64,000 nt of DNA, taken from the NCBI GenBank assembly GCA_020744225.1, contig JAGMWG010000004.1:1736001-1800000 (forward strand), in the 5' to 3' direction. This stretch comes from Paraphoma chrysanthemicola (taxonomy: Eukaryota > Ascomycota > Dothideomycetes > Pleosporales > Phaeosphaeriaceae). Position numbers and translations under genes: made by a program. Shown here in pieces: positions 12,000-21,462 of this stretch (position 1 is its first letter; each line of letters starts with the position of its first letter). The notes under the pieces were generated by a model. It ran no database searches. It was not told the DNA's origin and saw only the letters and a program-made list of their open reading frames with translations.

Positions 12000-14024
12000 A
12001 TGTCTGACAAACTCACCCGGTACGTACTGGCTCTCGCGAGGAACTGAGGCCCTGTCGCTAACTTTTGCAGTATTGCCATTGTCAACACAGACAAGGTACT
12101 TGCCCCGCTACCCCTCCACACAATTTTCGGGATGCTAACACGAGGATGTTCGCCGTAACAGTGCAAGCCCAAGGCAAGTACCACCCCTCATTAGCCCTCT
12201 TCACATACTAACACGCCCAGAAATGCCGACAAGAATGCAAAAAGTCGTGTCCAGTGGTCCGCACGGGCAAGCTGTGCATCGAAGTCGACAACACGTCCAA
12301 GATCGCCTTCATCTCTGAGCGCCTCTGCATCGGCTGCGGTATCTGCCCCAAGAAATGCCCCTTCGACGCCATCAACATCATCAACTTGCCCACCAACCTC
12401 GAGACTCAGGTCACGCACAGATACTCGGCGAACAGCTTCAAGCTGCACAGACTGCCTATGCCCCGTCCGGGCCAGGTATTGGGACTGGTTGGCACAAACG
12501 GTATCGGCAAGAGCACGGCGCTCAAGATTCTCAGCGGCAAGCTGAAGCCAAACCTTGGGCGCTACGACAACCCACCCGACTGGGAGGAGATTTTGAAGTA
12601 CTTCCGTGGCTCCGAGCTGCAAAGTAGGGCGCCCGATTGCAATGCCAGGAAACACACTGACCGTGCTAGACTACTTTACCAAGGTCCTGGAGGATAACCT
12701 CAAGGCCGTCGTCAAACCGCAGTATGTCGACCAGATTCCCAAGGCCATCAAGGGCACCGAGCGAGCCGTTGGCAAGCTCATCGGAGCCCGTGCCCAAATG
12801 GAGAACCTCGATGAGATCATTGACGAGCTGGAGCTGCGACACATCTTCGACCGTGAGGTCAACCTGCTTTCTGGAGGAGAGCTCCAGCGCTTTGCCATTG
12901 CCCTCGTCTGCGTGCAACAGGCCGACGTGTACATGTTTGACGAGCCGTCTTCGTTCCTCGATGTGAAGCAGCGTCTCGCCGCCGCTCGTCGGATTCGCAG
13001 CCTCCTACGGCCCGACGACTATGTCATCGTTGTGGAGCACGATTTGTCTGTGCTCGACTATCTTTCCGACTTCATCTGTGTCCTCTACGGAAAGCCCGCC
13101 GTCTACGGCGTTGTCACCCTACCAGCCTCGGTCCGCGAAGGTATCAACATCTTCTTGGACGGCAACATTCCTACAGAGAACTTGCGATTCCGTGAAGAAT
13201 CACTGCAATTCCGTATCGCCGAAGCAGGCGATGAGTTCTTGACCGACAACTCGCGCGACTACACATATCCCAAGATGGTCAAGACACTGGGCGGTTTCAA
13301 CCTCACTGTTGAAACGGGAGGCTTCACAGACTCCGAGATCATCGTTATGATGGGCGAGAACGGAACCGGCAAGACGACGTTCTGTAAGATGCTTGCTGGA
13401 GCACTAAAGCCCGACGGCGACACTGCAGTCCCCAAGATGAGCATCAGCATGAAGCCCCAGACGATCACACCAAAGTTTACGGGAACTGTCCGCCAGTTGT
13501 TCTTCAAGAAGATCAAGGCTGCCTTCCTCAGCCCGCAGTTCCAGACGGATGTTTACAAGCCGCTCAAGATGGATGACTTTATTGACCAGGAGGTGCAGAA
13601 TCTCTCTGGTGGTGAGTTGCAGCGTGTCGCCATCGTGTTGGCCCTGGGTATCCCAGCGGACATCTACCTTATCGACGAGCCCAGTGCCTACCTCGACTCC
13701 GAGCAGCGTATCGTCGCCTCTCGCGTCATCAAGCGCTTCATCATGCACGCTAAGAAGACTGCATTTGTTGTTGAGCACGATTTCATCATGGCCACTTACC
13801 TTGCCGACCGCGTCATCGTCTTCGATGGCCAGCCTGGTGTCAAGTCCCGCGCCAATAAGCCAGAGTCTCTCCTCACTGGCTGCAACAAGTTCTTGAAGAA
13901 CTTGGACGTTACCTTCCGCCGTGACCCCAACTCGTACCGTCCTCGTATCAACAAGGACAAGTCCCAGCTCGACCAGGAACAGAAGATGAGCGGGAACTAC
14001 TTCTTCTTGGAAGATGAGAGTTGA
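12000..14024 (+). CDS. RLI1: ABCE1/Rli1 ribosome-recycling ATPase
   Basis: Five exons: 12000-12019, 12071-12095, 12162-12173, 12221-12623 and 12670-14024, encoding 604 aa, the expected size. The N-terminal Fe-S domain is assembled over four exons: IAIVNTDK, then CKPK (a 12-nt exon), then KCRQECKKSCPVV and CIGCGICPKKCP, giving all eight cluster cysteines. The twin ATPase domains follow: GTNGIGKST (Walker A1), LSGGELQRF, FDEPSS; then GENGTGKTT (Walker A2), LSGGELQRV and IDEPSAYLD. Rli1 splits 80S ribosomes after termination and acts in initiation and ribosome export. Intron 3 (12174-12220) begins with GC rather than GT; the other three are GT-AG. The splice at 12623/12670 restores SELQNYFTK, conserved in the family. 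Confidence 0.97.
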
Positions 14025-14786
14025 AGTTGTTTTCGATGAGCATTACACGCCTCCTTCCCAGCGCCGCCCGAACGGGCATGTGAAGAGGGGGTCGACCAAG
14101 AGAGGCAGCACGAAGCGGGGCTTGAGGGGCAGCCTAGTGAGCCTCCTCGATGAAGAGGATGAGTCAGAGGGCAAGGACGAGGAAGATGACTGGGCCCCCG
14201 CGGCGGTTGACCTCCTGCAATGACTCTTCCAAGACGCGGTTTATGTCGCGGGTCAAGAACTTATGAGTAGTCAGAGCGGGTCAAGTTAGGTGACCGTCGC
14301 ACCTCAAAAGGTGATACAACACGCCATGCGTGAAAAATTCCGTCGATAAAAGTAGCCCTCGGCTAGTGAGCTCAAGTAGCAGCGACAATAGTCGTTTATA
14401 CATCCATCTATCAACCCTCATCACAACTTGTTGACTTCTGTCGTCTTCACGTGTCATGCCTATGCACGCACAGCAGAAATGAATGTATGAAGGCCAATCT
14501 TGTATCGTTTGTTCCAATCTAACAACACTCAAACTACCCAAAAGCATGCAAGAAATTAGGAAATGAGGGTATTAAAATGCCCACGACTCAATCTCACACG
14601 AACAAACAAAAAAGGAAGGAGGGGTATATATGCTGCTTGCGATGCCCAGTCTTCAAAACCAAGCGCCAGTTGCGAGCCATGCCATGCCATGCCATGCCAA
14701 CGCAATGCAATGCGATATAATATAGTAGCAAAGTAGGAAAACAAAGGGAAAATAAAAGTCTAGTACCGAATTACGTTTCGCTCTCT
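14025..14786. other. Convergent 3' region of RLI1 and TBC gene
   Basis: 762 bp. The first 200 bp holds a 69-codon ORF (14014-14223) overlapping the RLI1 stop in another frame; see findings. The rest is AT-richer and probably UTR of both convergent genes, with a short GCCAT tandem repeat near 14.68 kb. Confidence 0.4.
14676..14700. repeat. (GCCAT)n microsatellite
   Basis: Four perfect GCCAT units plus one imperfect unit (GCCAA), followed by related GCAAT units. It lies in the probable 3' UTR of the TBC gene. Confidence 0.9.
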
Positions 14787-17700
14787 TCACCCTCGCCACA
14801 AAAACTCTTCCTCCATGGGCATGGGCGTGCGTTCCGCTAATTCCAGACTCTGGTTCAGGACGTCGGCGTCTTCTTCCTCTTCGCTGCGCGCACTTGCGCC
14901 GCTCATGGGGGTGCGCATGGGACTTGTTTGCATACTGAGTCCTGCGTCGAGACTTGCTGAGATGGATTTTGCATCGGCGTCGGCATCTGTATCTGGCTCG
15001 TCTTGCTGCGGGACGGGTACTTCCGCTGCGGCACCGACGTCTGTAGAAACTCTACTTGCGCGCTTCTTCGCGCGCTCTTGACGCATTTCTTCGCGCTGAC
15101 GCATGAGTTCCTGCTCGTGGGAGACGGCTTTTGCGCGGCGGTCTTCAACGTCTTTGCGCTTGATGAATTTACCGAGCGCGTCTGAGGCCTGGATCAGGCC
15201 GTCGATGCTGATGGCGTGGTTGGTCATTTGGTGGTTGATGTAGTGGTACACGCCGGCGGGGGTGTCGCATTGGAGAAGGGACTTTTCGTTGAGCTTAAGG
15301 AGAGCAAGCGCGACTTGGAAGAGAAAGGTGCTGCCGTCGTGCATGCAAAGGACAACGTCCCAGACGCGGAAGAGCGCTTCGGCCGACAGACAGTCTGTGA
15401 AGACGGAGAGGAACCATTGGAAAGTAAGGGCTTCAAGCTCGATTTCGAGCTCGTCGAGGTGAGCAGATAGGCGTGGGAGGAGTTCGACGACGTAGGAGCG
15501 CAGGACGGATTGGTCGGCGCGGGAGGTGAGGAGATGTGCATCGTAGTAATTTTGGGGTAGGATGTTCTCAATCATTGTGGCGAGGACCCAGAAGGCGTCT
15601 TCGGCCGTGGGTAAGATGAGCAGTAAACATGCCGTGATGAGGTTCATGCCTTGACAATAGCCCACTTCCGGGTTGCGACGAGAATAAGCTAGGAGAACTT
15701 CGTTGAGTTTCTGGACTCCTGGACCCGTGCGGAAGAAGATATTGTCCGTGAGCGTACGGGTAATGTCCATCTGGATCTGCGTTGCAATCGTAGGGTCGTC
15801 TTCGCCGTTGTTGACGAGGTCCTCGTAGTAGCCAGGTATGCGCAGCGCGGCTGCTCCACTGCATTCGGCCCAAACCTTTGCTCGGAGCGCGACAGGAATG
15901 CCACCCAGGACCAGACGACGAAATTCTTGCCACTTGGCACGCCCAACGCTGCCCTTGTTCCCTAGACTCGCGATGCCCACCATTTCACCGTCTGCTAGGA
16001 AGGTCTCAGGGGCTACGTAGCCTTTGGAGCCGCTCTCGCTCGTGCTGGCTGCAAAACCATCACGCTTGTTTCCTGCACGAACTTTGCGCAAAAACTCGTT
16101 CCACCTCACGCTCTTTTCTCGCTGTAGGTTGTCGTGTAAATCGCTCATCTGGTCGAGAAGCGACTTGACTGGGTCGACTTGAGGCGGATAAGGGCTGACA
16201 GGGGTCGCCGGACCAGGCGAAGGAGTTGTGACAGAAAGTTCTGCGTTCCCAGATACTATGCGCGATGGTGCAGGTTCGGGGTTCGCACTTGATGTTGGCA
16301 TAGATCCTCGCTTGGTGAGCGTAATCTGGCTCATCTTGGGACCGGAGAATTCGGCCTCAGCGGACTCGACCGTGGTAATAGGTGCTGCAGACGGAGTGTG
16401 TGATAGCAGCTCGGTCGGGTGCGTCGCCAGCTTGAGATAATCTACCCACGTCTTCGTTACTGGCTTGCCGTTCTGATCTTCGGAGCTCGAGCTGGACGGT
16501 CGTACAGCGGTAACGTTCGAGCTGGATGCAGCCGCGGCCTCGTCATCCTCTTCATGGGTGTCCAGTGCGCCTAGAACGGCTCTGCCATCGCCGAGTGACT
16601 CGACATTGCTGCTGCGCTTCTGTCTCGAGAGTTCGGCGGCGGCTTCACTTTGTCTCTTCTTTCTTCGCTGATCGTAGATGAAGCCGAATCGATCAGTGAG
16701 GTACTCGCTGCTGCCAACGAACCTGTTATGGTGCTGCACGAGAGTGGGCGGACGTGATTCCTCGGGCAGAATTCTATCCATCTCGACTGGTCCGAGGTTG
16801 CTCAGACCGCGGTTGGGTGGGGTTGGCGCGACACTGCCAGAAGCAGACTTGTTCGACTCTGCAGCGATACTCTTGATAGTCCCGTTCGGCCCCAGCGGCC
16901 TGCCGCGCTTTTGCGCGTTTACTAGAGCAGATCTCGCAGATTGCGCGGTCCTGGTTGAGTCGACTGATGTGTTGCGATCTGCGGCATCCGAAGAAGCATG
17001 TTTACGCCCTCGCACAGATCCAGCCTTCATGCTGTTCGCCTGACTGTTGCCCGCGACCATTCTCAGAGCCCAATTGCCAATCGACACGGAAGACGACCGA
17101 CGGGCCGAAAGCTCTCCTGTCTGGTCCTGGCTGTGAAGTCTGCGAAGCGCCGGTACTGCACCACCAGCTCGCTCCGCTGCAGGAGGTACAAACAGATCGT
17201 TTACCAGAGCTTTCCTAGGAGGCTTCGCATTACTAGACGCCCGTGATCTTGACTGTGCTGAGAGCGTCTCTGCTTCTCTGTCCACCAAGCTCGCCACGGA
17301 GGGGGCTCTGCTACTCTTCCTACTTGTCCCGTTCCAGATGTAGCTCTTCCAGCCCGACCGTGCTGTCTCGCGTGGGGCATCCGACGCGACCGAATTGATG
17401 GACATGACTTCTGCCAGTGGTGCAGCATGTCCCGAATCGAAGCCGAGGGCATCTGGATGCTGCGCGACTTCGTCCTCCATGGCTCGTGCGAGGCGATCTT
17501 CCATTGGGTCGTCAGGGTGTAGGCCGGAGGGCGCACTGTTGTCCCTTGTCCTTGTCTTGCTCAGCTCATTGGACGAGTCCTTGCTCTTCTCAAGCTCGCG
17601 CAGCCTGCTTTCAATATCCATGTTGGATACCTCGCATTCTTTCAGCATCTTCCTCAGCACCCGCTCTCGCTCCTCGGCCCTCCTCCTGAGCGCGGTAATC

Positions 17701-18326
17701 TGCGCATCCCGCTGTGCCAGGTCTCCGGCTAGCTGCCTCACCAGGGCAACAGCGCCCATCTGCGCCACCGCATCCTTGATGTTCTCATCGCTCGAGAAGT
17801 GCAGGTTTCCAACGATTTTGGCCGATTCTTGGGGCGTATCGTCGAAGAGTGCAGAGCGGTCGCGGGTGGACGTGGTTGCAACCAGGCTGCCCACGATCTG
17901 CTGGGTCGACTTGGTGACCTTGCGCACAGTCGCCGTGGTGTTGGCCGTCTTCCCGGGCTCTGGTGGCGGAACGGCGACGACCGTGTCTGGCGAGGCAGTG
18001 GGCCTATTCTCTGCGCCCTTGATGCTCTCGGGGTTGGGCGTGGAGCGGAACCAGCCGTTGATGCGCGACTGCACTGGCGAGGCGTCGGGGCTCGGCGACA
18101 GCGAGGGGAACGAGGTGAGGCTCTTGGTGTCTTCGCTGGGAGAGGGCGCGCGACTGCGGCTGCGGCTCAGGGATGCGTTGGAGTTGCGCTTGGACGGCCG
18201 TATGCGTGCGATGCTGCGGTTCCTGGGATTTGAGAGGGTTGAATTCTGAGACGTTGTGCGCACAAGATCCACCGATCCTGGCGTCTCGATGGCCGCCATA
18301 TCACTCAGCGTCTGCAGCACGCGCAC
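14787..18326 (-). CDS. Large TBC-domain Rab GTPase-activating protein
   Basis: A single uninterrupted 1179-aa frame. The first two thirds are serine/arginine-rich and probably disordered, with a predicted coiled coil at about residues 200-255 (QLAGDLAQRDAQITALRRR onward). The C-terminal third carries the TBC domain: GGIPVALRAKVW before motif A, IQMDITRTL (IxxDxxR, the arginine finger motif) and GYCQGMN (YxQ, the glutamine finger). Both catalytic fingers are present, so it should be an active GAP that stimulates GTP hydrolysis by a Rab in membrane traffic; which Rab cannot be told. A second Met ten codons in (MAAIETPGS) is an alternative start. It shares a 448-bp divergent promoter with the Spartan gene. 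Confidence 0.9.
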   Translation of the reverse strand: MRVLQTLSDMAAIETPGSVDLVRTTSQNSTLSNPRNRSIARIRPSKRNSNASLSRSRSRAPSPSEDTKSLTSFPSLSPSPDASPVQSRINGWFRSTPNPESIKGAENRPTASPDTVVAVPPPEPGKTANTTATVRKVTKSTQQIVGSLVATTSTRDRSALFDDTPQESAKIVGNLHFSSDENIKDAVAQMGAVALVRQLAGDLAQRDAQITALRRRAEERERVLRKMLKECEVSNMDIESRLRELEKSKDSSNELSKTRTRDNSAPSGLHPDDPMEDRLARAMEDEVAQHPDALGFDSGHAAPLAEVMSINSVASDAPRETARSGWKSYIWNGTSRKSSRAPSVASLVDREAETLSAQSRSRASSNAKPPRKALVNDLFVPPAAERAGGAVPALRRLHSQDQTGELSARRSSSVSIGNWALRMVAGNSQANSMKAGSVRGRKHASSDAADRNTSVDSTRTAQSARSALVNAQKRGRPLGPNGTIKSIAAESNKSASGSVAPTPPNRGLSNLGPVEMDRILPEESRPPTLVQHHNRFVGSSEYLTDRFGFIYDQRRKKRQSEAAAELSRQKRSSNVESLGDGRAVLGALDTHEEDDEAAAASSSNVTAVRPSSSSSEDQNGKPVTKTWVDYLKLATHPTELLSHTPSAAPITTVESAEAEFSGPKMSQITLTKRGSMPTSSANPEPAPSRIVSGNAELSVTTPSPGPATPVSPYPPQVDPVKSLLDQMSDLHDNLQREKSVRWNEFLRKVRAGNKRDGFAASTSESGSKGYVAPETFLADGEMVGIASLGNKGSVGRAKWQEFRRLVLGGIPVALRAKVWAECSGAAALRIPGYYEDLVNNGEDDPTIATQIQMDITRTLTDNIFFRTGPGVQKLNEVLLAYSRRNPEVGYCQGMNLITACLLLILPTAEDAFWVLATMIENILPQNYYDAHLLTSRADQSVLRSYVVELLPRLSAHLDELEIELEALTFQWFLSVFTDCLSAEALFRVWDVVLCMHDGSTFLFQVALALLKLNEKSLLQCDTPAGVYHYINHQMTNHAISIDGLIQASDALGKFIKRKDVEDRRAKAVSHEQELMRQREEMRQERAKKRASRVSTDVGAAAEVPVPQQDEPDTDADADAKSISASLDAGLSMQTSPMRTPMSGASARSEEEEDADVLNQSLELAERTPMPMEEEFLWRG

Positions 18327-18774
18327 ATGCGTATGACGGCGCTATGGAGGGCACGTGAGGCAGCCGGCGCGGTGGTGTGGGCGTGGAAGCTGTGGCGCGT
18401 GGTCGTCTTGGTGTTTGTGTGCATCTGCCAGACATGTGGGACCAAGGTGCGTCATACGCTGATCATTGATGGTAAATATGCGCACGCGCTGCTGGTGGAA
18501 GTCGCGAGAAGCGTGGGCACTGCAGAGGACGCGTGTTGCATTACAAACAATGAAGACGCGAGGTTGCAGATCCAGCGTGCCGCAAGGGGTGCCAGGCACG
18601 CAGGAGTCTTGGGCGCCGTCGACGACTCTTGGGCCATGGTGGCATTGACAAGCTTCGCTAATCCGCTGCGCGCTAGGTCGGCCCGTTCGCCTACTTGCCC
18701 CAGCCCTATCCGACACTCCCTGCAAGACACACGTGAGAAACACCAACACAGACCAGAGATGCATCGCCGTCCAC
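18327..18774. promoter_or_regulatory. Divergent TBC/Spartan promoter with MCB-like sites
   Basis: 448 bp between divergent start codons. It contains one perfect ACGCGT (18529-18534) and two further ACGCG cores (18484-18488 and 18556-18560) within 77 bp. ACGCGT is the MluI cell-cycle box bound by MBF in yeasts, typical of G1/S genes; use here is inference. Confidence 0.4.
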
Positions 18775-19935
18775 ATGCTCACGGACGAGGACGCTGCATT
18801 GCAGGCGGTTGCGACGCTGGAGGAGCTGTCGACTGAGCAAAAGGTTGCCTTGAATGCCGTCAACACCGTCATCCACAACGGGGAACCCTTTGTTGACGTC
18901 CATGAACTGTTTGCGCGCTATAATGTGCTCTATTTCCGGGGCCTGCTGCTACCTCGAGTGGAGATCCTATGGTCGCCGCGACTGACTCTGTAAGGTTGCA
19001 TATGAGATCCTTCGCTGTGCTGCGACGCCGCGAAGTTGTTTCAAGCAACGACTCAGCAGCCCGCATACTCGAGGTGCAGTCAGAAACACAGGCTAACAAT
19101 AGCTAGCTGCGCAGGAATCTGTGAGCTCTCCAGAGACCCATCTACCAAAAAATTCACACGCATTCGTCTGAAACTAAGCACGCCTCTGTTGCAATATCGC
19201 CCACGTTCTGACACCATCAACACGCTCCTGCATGAAGCAATTCACGCTTACTTCTTCATTACCACATCCTGGAGGCATTCAAGAGGAGATGACGGGACCG
19301 GGCATGGTGTCGGCTTCCAACTGCTCGCCGACGCCATCAACAACCACGGTAACTACGACATCACCATCTACCATACGTTTCACGACGAAGTAGAGAGCTA
19401 TCGAACGCATGTCTGGCAATGCGATGGGCCGTGCAAGACACGACCACCGTTCTTTGGTCTTGTCAAACGCTCCATGAACCGCGCGCCTGGTAAGGGCGAC
19501 ACGTGGTGGGCGAGACACGAAGCAGAATGCGGCGGCGTGTACACCAAGATCCAGGAGCCTGCCATGACTAAGAAGCAACTTGACGCGATGAGCGCAAAGG
19601 AGCGCGCGGGAAAACAAAAGAATAAACTTGACAGCTGGATCAAAGGGAGCTCAAAGGCTCCAACGACACCAAGTGGGAGCACTTCTGACAGACCTATTGA
19701 TCTCGATGACGAGTATGAAGGTTCAAAAGTCGCTATCAGAAAGCGCAAGGCCTCAACTCTGGTTGCAGAGGACGTTATCGAGAAAGATGGACCAATGTCA
19801 GGTCATAAACGGTCACGACCAGAGGAAGACGCTCAGATTGTCGAGCACAAGGTCATGGTGCAGTGTCCAATTTGCGACCAGACCATGGCGGAACGACAGA
19901 TCAACGATCACCTAGATGGGGTGCATACCTCTTAG
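18775..19935 (+). CDS. Spartan/SPRTN-like DNA-protein crosslink metalloprotease
   Basis: Two exons, 18775-18989 and 19107-19935, 347 aa; the 117-bp intron is spliced so that WSPRLTL joins CAGICEL, matching the family. The SprT domain has HEAIH at residues 114-118 (zinc ligands and catalytic Glu) and a third His in GTGHGVGF (H138), with about five extra residues in between compared with the human spacing. A conserved-looking Cys/Trp block follows (HVWQCDGPC, WWARHEAECGG). The C-terminal zinc finger (VQCPICDQTMAERQINDHLDGVH) resembles UBZ4 but ends in His instead of the usual Cys. Spartan degrades proteins crosslinked to DNA during replication and is recruited via ubiquitin. The frame is open upstream, but the first ATG is at 18775. 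Confidence 0.9.
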
Positions 19936-20079
19936 CAGTCTTTCCTCGCTTCGGATGCCAAATGCAGTAAAGCTACGTCATTTCCAAAGGACCTCATGAT
20001 CGTTTTGGAAGAGGCCAACATGCTGCATCCTGCACCCGCAACTCTCGCCACCAACCCATAGGCTCAAAAGGAAGTCATC

Positions 20080-20754
20080 ATGACACAATCACCATCTACA
20101 TCTCGGCTACTATGTCTCCCGAAAGAACTTCGTCTTGAGGTTTACGACTACCTGTCCGTCCTAGAGCCTAGAAGCTATCCATTCGGGCATTCTCCCATTG
20201 CATCCATCGATCGTAGACCGCCTCCAGTGGCACTACTGCTGAGCTGCAAAGCTCTGCACGACGAAATCGAGGACTACTTCTTCAGTCGAGCTACGCTGCG
20301 CTTCCTGCCTCCAACGTGGTCATTATGTAACGATAACAACCTTGCCTCAGCCAGAGCATTACGTCTCGCTAGACGAGCCGAGCTCTTCTGGGCGTGGGAT
20401 AGGAATATTAAATCTGTAGAAACGATACCCGTCGACCAAGCCCAATCGTTTTTCATTGACGCAGGGGGCTTTGCGAGGACTGTCGACCTGCTACGCAACG
20501 ATGCAATACATCTAAATATGCTCATTCTCACAGTCCAGGATCGTTGCAAAGCTCATTGGAAAATAGGGTGGTCGGCCAAGCTAGATTCGTTGAACCCGCT
20601 CAAGGAGTTGCCGCCGAGGGTGCGCATTGTAGTTGGAGAAGAGACGTTCTCTCAGGCTGACGAGGGCGCCAATTTCAAGAACAATCTGAAAGAATACATA
20701 GAGGGTCTCGTGCGTGAACGTCGATATCCCGACATGTCAGATCCTCGAGCTTAA
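20080..20754 (+). CDS. Small F-box-like fungal protein
   Basis: A single-exon frame of 224 aa. Residues about 9-25 (RLLCLPKELRLEVYDYL) match the F-box-like 'LPxELRxxIYxYL' start of a very large group of Pezizomycotina proteins. The rest has alternating hydrophobic and charged segments without a motif I recognise. F-box-like proteins may serve as SCF substrate adaptors, but most members of this fungal group are uncharacterised, so function is open. It lies 144 bp downstream of the Spartan stop codon on the same strand; no functional link is evident. Confidence 0.65.
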   Translation: MTQSPSTSRLLCLPKELRLEVYDYLSVLEPRSYPFGHSPIASIDRRPPPVALLLSCKALHDEIEDYFFSRATLRFLPPTWSLCNDNNLASARALRLARRAELFWAWDRNIKSVETIPVDQAQSFFIDAGGFARTVDLLRNDAIHLNMLILTVQDRCKAHWKIGWSAKLDSLNPLKELPPRVRIVVGEETFSQADEGANFKNNLKEYIEGLVRERRYPDMSDPRA

Positions 20755-21462
20755 GCATACTTATGTCGTCTTGTCCAAACGCATGTTCGAAGGCGAACCA
20801 GGATCGACTGGAGGCGCAAACCATCGTTCTTGGCTGCTGTCCCTGGGCTTTCAGTTGCTATATGGCGTGCTTCGGACAATAGATCACGGCTGAAATCAAT
20901 AAAGTGCTCGATGTTGCCGAGCCTAATGGCCTTGGCCAGACAGCAATCGAAGGGTTGACTTTGGCTGTCACGCCTGGGCCGCACGAATGTAGAACGAGAG
21001 ACGGTCTCACTCCGAATCAAGCTGCATTAACTTCTACAAGGCTTCCATTTGAGCAGCGAGGCTGTGCCCATATTCAGTTACTGCACTAGGCTCAACGCGG
21101 TCGGACATGCTGTCAACGGTTGAACCAATTATACACTGGACGCAACTCACTAGTAACACTGTCTTCATGTGCGGAACTGTTGTATATAAATCTGCGTCAT
21201 TATGGAACTTATCTTCTTCAAAGCCACGATCTCGTTGCACAGCCACTCAGCAGGCCGCCGCAAACTGAGACGTTCTGCCTGGATGAGTCCCCACAGCGGC
21301 GCGTGACCAGCGCCATGAGGCTCGCACACCCGACACAATACCAAGAACGACCCTGCACGAGCCTACATCACCAGAACCTTTCGAGGTCATCTTGGATTTG
21401 ATCAAAAATGGCCAGATCCCGTCTCGCTCAATTACACACAAGCCTTCATCACCACCCTAGCC
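20755..21462. other. Intergenic region upstream of CorA-like gene
   Basis: 708 bp. It carries a canonical TATA motif at 21183-21190 and is probably the promoter and 5' UTR of the CorA-like gene. No further gene is seen. Confidence 0.4.
21183..21190 (+). promoter_or_regulatory. TATA box (TATATAAA)
   Basis: A perfect TATATAAA, 273 bp upstream of the CorA-like ATG. It would imply a 5' UTR of about 240 nt, which is reasonable for a filamentous fungus. Confidence 0.4.

Noticed and set aside
17395..18249. 284-codon plus-strand ORF
   Set aside because: Antisense to the N-terminal low-complexity part of the TBC gene; a serine/leucine-rich translation typical of a shadow frame.
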